Of a DNA stretch of 42,336 nucleotides, positions 7,899 to 14,899 are shown one piece after another. The stretch's first letter is position 1; each line of letters opens with the position of its first letter. Made by a program: the position numbers and the translations under genes. Origin of the DNA: Thermus caldifontis. Its GTDB lineage: Bacteria; Deinococcota; Deinococci; Deinococcales; Thermaceae. Under the pieces are notes generated by a model. It searched no databases and was not told the DNA's origin. It saw only the letters and a list, made by a program, of their open reading frames with translations. The stretch covers positions 1 through 42,336 of the forward strand of contig NZ_QGMX01000020.1 in assembly GCF_003336745.1 (NCBI RefSeq), written 5' to 3'.

Positions 7899-9914
7899 CT
7901 AAGCGCTCAGGTGCGCCCGCCTTAGAAGAAGGGCGTTGAGGGCCACCGCCACGGTGGAAAGGCTCATGAAGAGGGCCGCGAGGGCCGGGGGTAAGAGGAG
8001 GCCCAAGGGGTAGGCCACGCCCGCGGCCAGGGGCAGGGCAAGGATGTTGTACCCCGTGGCCCAGAGGAGGTTCTGGAGCATCTTCCTCCGGGTGGCCTGG
8101 GCCAGGTGGAGGAGGCGGACCACGTCCAGGGGATCGTTTTTGACCAGCACCACATCGGCGGATTCCATGGCCACATGGGTTCCTGCCCCGATGGCTACCC
8201 CGAGGTCCGCCTCCAGGAGGGCTGGGGCGTCGTTGATCCCGTCTCCCACAAAGGTAGTGGGGCCTTGGGATTTTAACTCCCGCACGATGCGGGCCTTGTC
8301 TTGGGGCAGGACCCGGGCGTGGTAGAGGGCGATGCCCAGCTCCGCAGCCAGGGTTTTCGCCACCTCCTCGGCATCCCCGGTGACCATAACGGGGGTGAGG
8401 CCCATGGCCTTCAGGCGTTTGATGGCCTCCCGAGCCGAGGGGCGCGGGCGGTCGCGGAGGGCGAAAAGGGCGAGGAGGCGGGTGGCGTTCATGAGGGCCA
8501 CCGCGCTTTCCCCCCGGGTGGCCACGTCCCTCAGGGCCTGGGCGAGGGTGGGGGATAGGGGAAGGCCCAGCTCCTCAGCCCACTCCGGCCGACCCACCCG
8601 GTAAAGCTGCCCACCTAGATACCCCTCCACCCCTTTGCCCGGCACGGCCTGCACCCCGGTAGGGGAAGGAAGGGGGACCTCGGGGCTCAGGTGGGCCTTG
8701 GCGTGCTCCCGGATGGCCTCGGCCAGGGGATGTTCGGAGAAGGCCTCGAGGGCCGCGGCCAGAGCCAGGGCCTCTTCTTCCTGCAAGCCCTCCGCATACA
8801 CCCCCCGCATCTCGAACCGCCCCTCGGTGAGGGTCCCGGTCTTGTCCAGGGCCACGTACCTTAGGCCCGTGGCCCGCTCAAAGGCCTCCCGGTTCCGGAT
8901 GAGGATGCCTCTTTGGGCGGCCATGGCCGTGGCGTTGACCACCACCAGGGGTATGGCCAGGCCCAAGGCGTGGGGGCAGGCGATGACCACCACGGTCACC
9001 GCCCGCTCCAGGGCGAAGGACAAGGAAGCATCGGCCCCAAGCCAAAGGAGGAAGGTTGCGCTTCCCCCCAGCACCGCCAGGTAGAAAAGCCATCCCGCGG
9101 CCCGGTCGCCCAGGTCCTGGAAGCGGCTCCGGGAAGCCTGGGCTTCCTCCACCAGGCGCATGACCTGCCCTAAGGTGGTGGCGGTTCCGGTGCGGGTTAC
9201 CCGGACCTGGATCGCCCCTTCCCCGTTTAACGCCCCGGCCAGGACCTCATCCCCTACCCCTTTAGCCACGGGCCGGGACTCCCCGGTTAGGAAGGCCTCG
9301 TTCATGCTGGTGGCTCCTTCCACCACCACGCCGTCCGCGGGCACCTGCTCCCCCGGGCGGATGAGAATGAGGTCCCCCTCCTGGAGGGCGCTGGTGGGCA
9401 CGTCCTCAATCCGGCCATCCCGGAGCCGGTGGGCCGTCTGGGGCATCAACCTGGCCAAGGCCCTTAAAGCCTCCCCGGCTCCCAGGATAGCCTTCATTTC
9501 CAAGAAGTGGCCGAGGAGCATCACGTCCACCAGGGTGGCCAGTTCCCACCAGAAGGGCTGCCCCTTGAGGCCCAACTCCACGGCCAGGCTGTAGGCGTAC
9601 GCCACGGTGATTCCCAGGGCCACCAGGGTCATCATCCCTGGCCGCCTGCCCCCAAGCTCCCGCAGGGCCCCCTGGAGAAATACGCCGCCGCCGTAGAGGT
9701 AGATCAGGGTTCCCAAGATGAGGGGGATCCAGGCAGCTCCCTCCCAGGGGGGGAGGCCAAGGAGGTCCCGCACCTCCTGGGAGGCGTAGAGGACCGGGAG
9801 GGTGAGGAGGAGGCACACCAAAAACCGGTCCCGGAACATCTCCGGGGTGTGGCCTACATGCCGGTTCTGGACCTGGGAAGAAGGGGCGGGGGAAGGATGG
9901 GGATGGAGGTGCAT
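7899..9914 (-). CDS. copB: Copper-exporting P-type ATPase, CopB type (P1B-3, CPH motif)
   Basis: 671 residues. The N-terminus is short and His-containing (MHLHPHPSP, NRHVGH) rather than carrying CxxC metal domains. The membrane metal site is C313-P314-H315, which defines the P1B-3 CopB group (Cu/Ag). The pump machinery is complete: TGES (about 210), D357 in DKTGTLTEG, and GDGINDAPAL. The last helices carry YN and MSLST, also CopB-like. The start overlaps the stop of the multicopper oxidase gene (TAATG), so the pair is co-transcribed from the direct-repeat promoter at 11329-11361. Likely role: copper efflux across the inner membrane, with the oxidase acting outside. Confidence 0.95.
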   Translation of the reverse strand: MHLHPHPSPAPSSQVQNRHVGHTPEMFRDRFLVCLLLTLPVLYASQEVRDLLGLPPWEGAAWIPLILGTLIYLYGGGVFLQGALRELGGRRPGMMTLVALGITVAYAYSLAVELGLKGQPFWWELATLVDVMLLGHFLEMKAILGAGEALRALARLMPQTAHRLRDGRIEDVPTSALQEGDLILIRPGEQVPADGVVVEGATSMNEAFLTGESRPVAKGVGDEVLAGALNGEGAIQVRVTRTGTATTLGQVMRLVEEAQASRSRFQDLGDRAAGWLFYLAVLGGSATFLLWLGADASLSFALERAVTVVVIACPHALGLAIPLVVVNATAMAAQRGILIRNREAFERATGLRYVALDKTGTLTEGRFEMRGVYAEGLQEEEALALAAALEAFSEHPLAEAIREHAKAHLSPEVPLPSPTGVQAVPGKGVEGYLGGQLYRVGRPEWAEELGLPLSPTLAQALRDVATRGESAVALMNATRLLALFALRDRPRPSAREAIKRLKAMGLTPVMVTGDAEEVAKTLAAELGIALYHARVLPQDKARIVRELKSQGPTTFVGDGINDAPALLEADLGVAIGAGTHVAMESADVVLVKNDPLDVVRLLHLAQATRRKMLQNLLWATGYNILALPLAAGVAYPLGLLLPPALAALFMSLSTVAVALNALLLRRAHLSA

Positions 9915-11320
9915 TAGCCCACCTCCAGCACCCCCATCATGCCCTTATCCTCGTGCTCCACGATGTGGCAATGGAAGACGGTCTTCCCGGGCAGGTTCCT
10001 AAGGGGAACCAAAAGGCGCACCACCTCCTTGGCCTTGAGATTGACCACATCCTTGAAGGCGCGGTAAGGGAAGGCCGCGCCGTTTACCGAGAGGATCTGG
10101 AAGGGGTGGGTGTGCAGGTGGAAGGGGTGGTCCATGTCCCCTTGGTTGTCCACCTCCCAGACCTCGAGGTCCCCCGCACGCCCCTGGAGGTCTACCCGGA
10201 ATTGGTCAAAGGTCTTGCCGTTGATAAAGAACTTCCCGGCCATCATGTCCTCCGCGAAGGTGAGGCGCCGGGTCACCCTGGCCTGGTTGGGGTTGGGGGC
10301 GGGTAGTTTGGCCAAGGCCTTGGGCAGGGGGAGGGGTTTGGGGCGGGGTGGGGCCACAAGGGTGAGGAGGGTCTGCGGGCTGCTTGGGCTTGCCCCCATG
10401 GACATCCCCCCGTGGCCCATGTGCTCCATCCCGCCCATCATGTGAACGCCCCGGTCGTAAGGCAAGGAAAGCAGGCGGAAGGCCCCTTCTTTTTGGAACC
10501 TTACCAGCACCTCTACCCGCTCCCCTGGGGCTAGGAGGAGTTCGGACACCTCATAGGGTTCCTCCAGAAATCCCCCGTCGCTGGCGATGAGGTAAAGAGG
10601 ATGCCCCTCCAACTGGAGCCGGTAGTAGCGGGCGTTGCTGGCGTTCATCAGGCGCAGGCGCAAGGTGGCCTTGCCGGCCCGCAAGGTGGGGCGGAAGGCC
10701 CCGTTTACCAGGAGGAGGTTCCCCTCCTTGCCGTTGATCCAGTCCATGGGGGCATGGGGAGCAGGGCGGCCCCCCGCAAGTTCCAGGTCCTTAAGGATGA
10801 GAAGGTGCTCTTCGGCTTCCCTAAGCTCGGGGATCCCATCCAGGGGGCTTTCCACCACCAGGGCCCCAGCTAAGCCGGCGAAGAGCTGGGGGGCTACCCG
10901 GCCGTGCAGGTGGGGGTGGTACCAGAAGGTTCCCGCCAGGTCCTGGGGGACGGTGAAGGCGTAGCTCCAGGTTTCCTTCGGCGGGATTTCCAAAAAGGGA
11001 TCGTCCACCTTAGGGGAGATGGGAAGCCCGTGCCAGTGCAGGTTCGTGGACTCGGGGAGGAGGTTTTCCAGCTCGAGGCGCACCGTATCCCCGGGGCGCA
11101 CCCTGAGGGTGGGCCCCGGGAAGCTGCCCCCGTAGGTCCAAAGCCGCGCTTCCCGCCCGGCCACGGTAACAGGGGTGGGAGCAGCCTTCAGCCGCACCTG
11201 TAAGACCCCGTCCTGGCTTTTGAGCACTGGGGGCTCGGGAAAGGAGGCCTGGCCCCGGGCCAAGGGGGAAAGAAGGAGGCCTGCGGTAAGCTTTAAAAGG
11301 GTCCGACGGTTCGCGTTCAT
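9914..11320 (-). CDS. Multicopper oxidase (laccase/CueO-like), Tat-exported
   Basis: 468 residues, a close relative in pattern of the Thermus thermophilus laccase. A twin-arginine signal (NRRTLLKLTAGLLLS) precedes the mature part at about residue 24. All copper ligands are present: H95/H97 (HWHG), H135/H137 (YHPHLHG), H398/H401/H403 (HPFHLH) and H450-C451-H452 with H456 (HCHIVEH). M461 is the probable axial type-1 ligand. A Met/His-rich loop (about 293-308, MMGGMEHMGHGGMSMG) resembles the methionine-rich insert of CueO that helps cuprous oxidation. Likely role: oxidising Cu(I) to the less toxic Cu(II) outside the cytoplasm. First gene of the mco-copB operon. Confidence 0.95.
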   Translation of the reverse strand: MNANRRTLLKLTAGLLLSPLARGQASFPEPPVLKSQDGVLQVRLKAAPTPVTVAGREARLWTYGGSFPGPTLRVRPGDTVRLELENLLPESTNLHWHGLPISPKVDDPFLEIPPKETWSYAFTVPQDLAGTFWYHPHLHGRVAPQLFAGLAGALVVESPLDGIPELREAEEHLLILKDLELAGGRPAPHAPMDWINGKEGNLLLVNGAFRPTLRAGKATLRLRLMNASNARYYRLQLEGHPLYLIASDGGFLEEPYEVSELLLAPGERVEVLVRFQKEGAFRLLSLPYDRGVHMMGGMEHMGHGGMSMGASPSSPQTLLTLVAPPRPKPLPLPKALAKLPAPNPNQARVTRRLTFAEDMMAGKFFINGKTFDQFRVDLQGRAGDLEVWEVDNQGDMDHPFHLHTHPFQILSVNGAAFPYRAFKDVVNLKAKEVVRLLVPLRNLPGKTVFHCHIVEHEDKGMMGVLEVG

Positions 11321-11328
11321 ACCTCCAG

Positions 11329-11361
11329 AGGGTAGCGAAGGTTTGTAAAGGGAGTATAAAG
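11329..11361 (-). promoter_or_regulatory. Direct-repeat promoter module A (mco-copB operon)
   Basis: Read on the minus strand: CTTTAT, five bases, CTTTAC, ten bases, then TACCCT as -10, which ends eight bases before the oxidase ATG. The half-sites are 11 bp apart and overlap where a -35 would be. The same 33-bp layout occurs at three other copper promoters and one facing copy in this window. Confidence 0.72.
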
Positions 11362-11367
11362 GTCCCC

Positions 11368-11757
11368 CTAGAGTTTGGCCAAGGCTTTCTCCAACCGGCT
11401 TCTGGCTTCCTCTACCACCGGTCTGAGCGCCTCCTGCGTTTCCCGAGGGAGCACCTGGAACATGCCCCTGGGGTCCTGGAGGAGGATCTCCACCCCTTCC
11501 CCGCCTTCCCGGAGCACGGCGTTGCAGGGAAGGAGGAGGCCGATGTCGGGCAGAGCCTCCAGGGCCCTGGCCGCCAGCCTGGGGTTGCAGGCTCCCAGGA
11601 TCAGGTAAGGGGGCCTTTCCAGGCCCAGGCGGGCCTTCAGGGTGGCGGCCACGTCAATCTCCGTGAGGATCCCGAAGCCCTCTTCCTTCAAGGCGGCCTC
11701 CAGGCGGGTCCGGGCCTCGGCCAGGCTGGTCTTCAGGGTTTTCTTCAGATCCGTCAT
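11368..11757 (-). CDS. DUF302 domain protein
   Basis: 129 residues covering a DUF302 domain. Typical motifs are GFGILTEIDVAATLKARLG (about 27-45), LILGACNPRLAARALE with a cysteine, and IGLLLPCNAVLRE with a second cysteine. The biochemical role of DUF302 is not established, but members often sit beside metal or redox genes. The gene has its own likely -10 (TACACT, 11775-11780, minus strand) and GGAGGG before the ATG. The direct-repeat module of the neighbouring copper operons is absent, so its regulation appears separate. Confidence 0.9.
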   Translation of the reverse strand: MTDLKKTLKTSLAEARTRLEAALKEEGFGILTEIDVAATLKARLGLERPPYLILGACNPRLAARALEALPDIGLLLPCNAVLREGGEGVEILLQDPRGMFQVLPRETQEALRPVVEEARSRLEKALAKL

Positions 11758-11774
11758 GATACCCTCCTTACCTA

Positions 11775-11780
11775 AGTGTA
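11775..11780 (-). promoter_or_regulatory. -10 element (TACACT) of the DUF302 gene
   Basis: TACACT lies 17 bases before the ATG at 11757, with AAGGAGGG between them. No convincing -35 at 16-18 bp spacing. Confidence 0.4.
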
Positions 11781-11896
11781 GCGGAACCTGTGGGAGAAGG
11801 CCTTTCCTGGAGGTTGCAACGAGCCATATAAGGGGGTATGGGAAAGGCCCTAGGCCCTGCCCGGGGTGGCTTCCCCAGGCAAGGGCCCAACCGGGG

Positions 11897-12535
11897 TTAG
11901 TCTCCCAGGAAGAAGCCGTGCCAGGTGTGGACCCAAACCTCCCCTGTGTAGGCGCTTACGGAAAGCATGCCCTCCACCTCCTTGCGCCCGAAGTCAAAGG
12001 TGTAGTACCCGGGGAAAGCCCCAGCTTCCAGCACCCGGGCACCGGGGAGATAATCGCTCAGGAAGGTTTGCGCCAGCTTATTGGCCTCCTCTAAGGAGAA
12101 GCGGGCCGGTGTCCCGGCGGGGCCGCCCATCGTGCCGTAACGGGTGTTCCACATCATGTTGGGCCCGGGCTCCGGGGAAACCACTCCGGTGTAGCGATCC
12201 ACGATGAGTTCAAAAAGCCCCTGCCCCTTCTCGTCCACCACCTGGGCGTAGTAGTTTTGGCTGAAGGCCATAAAGTCCTTAAGGCGTGCTCCTGGGTAAA
12301 GCCGCTTGGCGTAAGCCTCTATCCGCGCCTTGGCCTCTTTCTGGGGGATGGGCTGGGCCTCCGGGGGGTAGACCGCCATCATGCCCATCATCCCGTGGCC
12401 GCCCATCATTCCCGGGCCGTAGTGGGGGCCGTAGCCCATCATTCCTGGGCCAAAGCCTCCCATCATGCCCTGGGTAAGGGCGAGGCCCAAAAGCAAAAGG
12501 GTCAAAACCCCTAAGGCTATACCGTAACGCTTCAT
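11897..12535 (-). CDS. Methionine-rich secreted protein, probable periplasmic copper binder
   Basis: 212 residues. A signal peptide (about 1-21, ending GLALTQG) is followed by a Met/Gly/His-rich stretch (22-54) with repeated GMMG and PGMMGGHGMMGMM, the type of methionine cluster that binds Cu(I). The remainder holds two related-looking segments (KEAKARIEAYAKRLYPG...ELIVDRYTGVVSPEPG and LEEANKLAQTFLSDYLPG...LSVSAYTGEVWVHTWHG) that look like a duplicated PepSY-like unit. Both end in a Y-TG-x-V strand. The start overlaps the stop of the upstream SHOCT gene (ATGA). A copper chaperone or buffer in the cell envelope is inferred from composition and context. Confidence 0.88.
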   Translation of the reverse strand: MKRYGIALGVLTLLLLGLALTQGMMGGFGPGMMGYGPHYGPGMMGGHGMMGMMAVYPPEAQPIPQKEAKARIEAYAKRLYPGARLKDFMAFSQNYYAQVVDEKGQGLFELIVDRYTGVVSPEPGPNMMWNTRYGTMGGPAGTPARFSLEEANKLAQTFLSDYLPGARVLEAGAFPGYYTFDFGRKEVEGMLSVSAYTGEVWVHTWHGFFLGD

Positions 12536-12777
12536 GCCTCACCTCCTTTTTCCAGCTCCCTCCGCAACCTTCTGTACGTTTCCTCGTCCAGCTCGCCCAT
12601 GGCGTACCGGAGGCGCAGGGCCTCCAGGGCCGCATCCCTTTTCCGTTCCCCGCTTCCCCGTTCCCAGGTCCGAAGGCCCAGGTACAGGAGAAGACCCAAG
12701 AGGGCCAGTACCAGGAGCATGTTGAGAAGTCCGAAGAACCACCCGAAACCCATGCCGCCCCAACCCATCATGCCCAC
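12532..12777 (-). CDS. Small SHOCT-domain membrane protein (copy 1)
   Basis: 81 residues from a GTG at 12777 with GGAGGT at normal spacing. The N-terminus is Met/Gly/Trp-rich (MGMMGWGGMGFGWFFG). One membrane helix follows (about 17-34), then a cytoplasmic tail with a SHOCT motif (LRLRYAMGELDEETYRRLRRELE). A second protein of the same plan is at 16664-16876. First gene of the operon with the Met-rich protein, downstream of promoter module B. SHOCT motifs are short oligomerisation or regulatory tails of uncertain function. Confidence 0.88.
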   Translation of the reverse strand: MGMMGWGGMGFGWFFGLLNMLLVLALLGLLLYLGLRTWERGSGERKRDAALEALRLRYAMGELDEETYRRLRRELEKGGEA

Positions 12778-12794
12778 GATCCACCTCCACCTAT

Positions 12795-12827
12795 ACCCTA
12801 GGCCGGTACTGTTAAGCTGGCGTAAAG
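12795..12827 (-). promoter_or_regulatory. Direct-repeat promoter module B (SHOCT - Met-rich protein operon)
   Basis: Read on the minus strand: CTTTAC, five bases, CTTAAC, ten bases, TAGGGT. The start codon lies 17 bases beyond the -10, leaving room for a ribosome site. The repeat pair forms the left half of a 37-bp inverted arrangement (12811-12847) whose right half is module E. Confidence 0.75.
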
Positions 12828-12830
12828 GGG

Positions 12831-12863
12831 CTTTACCGGCGCTTAACGTTTGGCGCTTAAGCT
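12831..12863 (+). promoter_or_regulatory. Direct-repeat promoter module E, facing the methyltransferase
   Basis: Read on the plus strand: CTTTAC, five bases, CTTAAC, ten bases, TAAGCT. It is back to back with module B, the two CTTTAC half-sites being three bases apart. Its predicted start of transcription, about 12870, coincides with an ATG (12871) that opens only nine codons, so the first real gene downstream is the methyltransferase at 12943/12952. Confidence 0.6.
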
Positions 12864-12870
12864 GATGGGC

Positions 12871-12900
12871 ATGCGAAGAGGGCTCCTGGCGCTTGGGTAG
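12871..12900 (+). other. Nine-codon open frame at the module E start site (leader or gene remnant)
   Basis: ATG at 12871 lies seven bases after the TAAGCT box and encodes MRRGLLALG before a TAG. It looks like the beginning of an export signal. A one-base change of frame continues through a hydrophobic stretch (WVVLGLLDTVLYWDL) to a stop at 12938-12940. It may be a leader peptide, a decayed small membrane-protein gene, or chance. Confidence 0.25.
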
Positions 12901-12938
12901 TCCTAGGGCTTTTGGACACGGTGCTTTACTGGGACCTC

Positions 12939-12944
12939 TAGTAT
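12939..12944 (+). promoter_or_regulatory. -10 element (TAGTAT) before the methyltransferase
   Basis: TAGTAT lies seven bases before the ATG at 12952, the leaderless spacing used elsewhere here. It overlaps the alternative ATG at 12943, favouring 12952 as the true start. Confidence 0.4.
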
Positions 12945-12951
12945 GGGAAGC

Positions 12952-13578
12952 ATGGGGGCTAGGAGAGGCTTAAGGGCTCGGTTCTTCGCCGCGCTGCTAC
13001 CCACCCTTTCCCGGGGGCACGCCCAGGTAAGCGAACCCTGGCGGAAGGAGCTTTTGCGAGGCCTGGCGGGCAAGGTGTTGGAGATCGGCCCGGGAACGGG
13101 GATCAACCTGGCCTACATGCCGGATGGGGTCTATTGGCTTGGCCTCGAGCCCAATCCCTACTTCCACCCCCACCTGAAAAGGGCCCTAAAGCTCAAGGGG
13201 CTTCCCGGCGAAATCCTTTTAGGCCAGGCGGAGGCCATTCCCCTGCCGGAGGGAAGCGTGGATACCGTGGTGGCCACCTTGGTCCTCTGCTCGGTGGGGG
13301 AACCCAGGCGGGCGTTGGCGGAGATCCTCAGGGTGTTGCGGCCCGGGGGGCGTTTCGTCTTTCTGGAGCACGTGGCCGCCCCCCAGGGGTCCCGCCTGCG
13401 CCGGGCCCAGGACCTCCTCTGCCCCCTATGGGCGTTTTTAGGGGATGGGTGCCATCCCAACCGGGAAACCTTAGCCCTTATCCGGGAGGCCGGGTTTGCC
13501 CGGGTGGAGGCTGAGGCCTTCGCCTTGCCCCTTCCCTTGGTAGCCCCGCATGTGGCCGGGGTGGCTTGGAAAGGATAG
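12952..13578 (+). CDS. Class I SAM-dependent methyltransferase (type 11)
   Basis: 208 residues from the ATG at 12952 (an ATG at 12943 would add three). The SAM-binding motif I is VLEIGPGTGINLAYMP. Motif II (LGLEPNPYF) and the VDTVVATLVLCSV and EILRVLRPGGRFVFLEHV segments follow in the order of UbiE/METTL7-like small-molecule methyltransferases. The substrate is unknown. It is the only plus-strand gene inside the copper island and lies downstream of promoter module E, which raises the possibility of copper-linked expression. The N-terminus is basic (RRGLRARFFAALL), which could contact membrane. It converges with the BNR-protein gene. Confidence 0.88.
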   Translation: MGARRGLRARFFAALLPTLSRGHAQVSEPWRKELLRGLAGKVLEIGPGTGINLAYMPDGVYWLGLEPNPYFHPHLKRALKLKGLPGEILLGQAEAIPLPEGSVDTVVATLVLCSVGEPRRALAEILRVLRPGGRFVFLEHVAAPQGSRLRRAQDLLCPLWAFLGDGCHPNRETLALIREAGFARVEAEAFALPLPLVAPHVAGVAWKG

Positions 13579-13581
13579 CCC

Positions 13582-14337
13582 TCAGCGCCCTTGCCAGAGG
13601 GTGCCCCTTTCGTCCACCCAGGCCAGCAAATCCTCCTCCTGGGGATGGGCGGCCAGGGCCAACACCGCCCCCTGCCAGATCCTGCGCCACCCTGCCTCCG
13701 TCCGCCGCCAGAGGCCGAGCTTTCCTCCCAGATACAGGGTGCCGGAGGGGGAGAGGGCCAGGGGTCCCGGGGCGGGGTCTGGGGAGGAAATGGGGCGGAA
13801 GGTTTCGCCTCCATCCTCGCTCAGGAAGAGACCCCTTTCCATGAGGGAAGCCCAGAGGCGGCCCCTTTGGTCCACCAGGAAAAAGGCCATCCCCCCTTTG
13901 GGCAGGCCCCGGGCGGGAAGCTTGCTCCAGGTCTGCCCGCCGTCCTGGCTCCGGAAGTAGCCGTGGGTGGCCTCGAGGACGTAGTGGACTTCAGGCCGTT
14001 TGGGATCTATGGCGTAGGCGTGGAGGTCTAACGCGGGAAGGCCCTTGGGCTTTAGGTCGCGGAAGCGCTTCAGGTCCCGGCTTTCCGCATAAACCCAGTG
14101 CCCAGCCACCAGGAGGCGCTTGCCGTCCCAGGCCAGGTTCATGGCGTCCCAGTCTCGGCGTCGCACCAGGTGCTGGGGGGTGCTGGTATCCCATAGAACG
14201 ATGCCGTCATGGTGGCCCAGAAACAGGGCTCCCGAGGGGTGCCATAAAAGGGCGTGGACGTCGCGGGTAGGCACCGGGCCCAAGGGGGTTTGGGCCAGGG
14301 CGAAGCCGAGGGCGAGAAGGAGGGTGAGAGGGCGCAT
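13582..14337 (-). CDS. Secreted BNR-repeat beta-propeller protein (F510_1955 glycosylhydrolase-like)
   Basis: 251 residues with an export signal (MRPLTLLLALGFALAQ). The rest consists of beta-propeller blades with Asp-box (BNR) motifs, clearest at YFRSQDGGQTWSKLP and LFLSEDGGETFRPI, and weaker blades on either side. The family is annotated as F510_1955-type glycosylhydrolase in other thermophiles, but no catalytic residues can be identified, and such propellers often only bind. It starts six bases after the stop of the CueP-like gene, so both are expected to be expressed from module C. Confidence 0.82.
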   Translation of the reverse strand: MRPLTLLLALGFALAQTPLGPVPTRDVHALLWHPSGALFLGHHDGIVLWDTSTPQHLVRRRDWDAMNLAWDGKRLLVAGHWVYAESRDLKRFRDLKPKGLPALDLHAYAIDPKRPEVHYVLEATHGYFRSQDGGQTWSKLPARGLPKGGMAFFLVDQRGRLWASLMERGLFLSEDGGETFRPISSPDPAPGPLALSPSGTLYLGGKLGLWRRTEAGWRRIWQGAVLALAAHPQEEDLLAWVDERGTLWQGR

Positions 14338-14343
14338 GGCCTT

Positions 14344-14859
14344 CTACCGTGAGGTAAGGCGGAAGCCGGTAAGGCAGGTGGGGCTTTGGCTGAAGGTGGT
14401 CACGAAGCCGGTGGCCACCAGGTTCCCCCGGCGGATCTCCAGGGTGTAGCGGCGGTTCCGGGGCAACCATAGCTCAAAGAAGCCGTCCCTTCCCGTTTTG
14501 AGCTGGGTCTTGAGGACTTCCTTTTCTCCCTCCAGCACCCGGACCTCAAAGACCTCTTCCTGTAGCTCCCCGGTGCAGCTGGAAAAGTAGTGGACCTGGC
14601 AGGGGTGGGTCCGGCTCACATAAGGGGCCACCGCCAGGAGGAAGCGGTCCCTGAGGGCCACCTGGGCCTTGCGGCCGTCCGGGAACTCGAAGAAGAAGGC
14701 CTCGGGGGTTACGTAGCTCACCACCTTTTGCCCTTCCTCCCGCCATCGCTTGGCCAGGGCCAGGGCCTCTTCGGGCCCCAGGCCCTTGAGGGCCTCGGGG
14801 CTAGGGGCCTGGGCCACACCTAAAGCCACGCCGAGGGCAAGCGCCAGAAGCTTCTTCAT
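14344..14859 (-). CDS. cueP: CueP-like periplasmic copper-binding protein
   Basis: 171 residues with an export signal (MKKLLALALGVALGVAQA). The C-terminal two thirds match the CueP pattern, including VAPYVSRTHPCQVHYFSSC, then TGELQ, a DGFFELWLPRNRRYTLEIRRG segment and PTCLTGFRL. The three conserved cysteines are C87, C95 and C162. In Salmonella CueP binds periplasmic copper and supplies superoxide dismutase. That role here is by homology. The ATG at 14859 is chosen over a GTG at 14868 because GGAGG lies just before it and the GTG overlaps the -10. Controlled by module C. Confidence 0.85.
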   Translation of the reverse strand: MKKLLALALGVALGVAQAPSPEALKGLGPEEALALAKRWREEGQKVVSYVTPEAFFFEFPDGRKAQVALRDRFLLAVAPYVSRTHPCQVHYFSSCTGELQEEVFEVRVLEGEKEVLKTQLKTGRDGFFELWLPRNRRYTLEIRRGNLVATGFVTTFSQSPTCLTGFRLTSR

Positions 14860-14866
14860 GGCCTCC

Positions 14867-14899
14867 ACCCTAAGCCTTTCCCGTTAAGCCTGTGTAAAG
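14867..14899 (-). promoter_or_regulatory. Direct-repeat promoter module C (cueP operon)
   Basis: Read on the minus strand: CTTTAC, five bases, CTTAAC, ten bases, TAGGGT, which ends seven bases before the cueP ATG. The module lies within the last codons of the histidine kinase gene, and the -10 covers the kinase stop codon. Confidence 0.75.

Noticed and set aside
11758..11860. A fifth regulated promoter before the DUF302 gene
   Set aside because: Ten bases upstream of its TACACT there is CTCCCA, not CTTWAC, and no second half-site.
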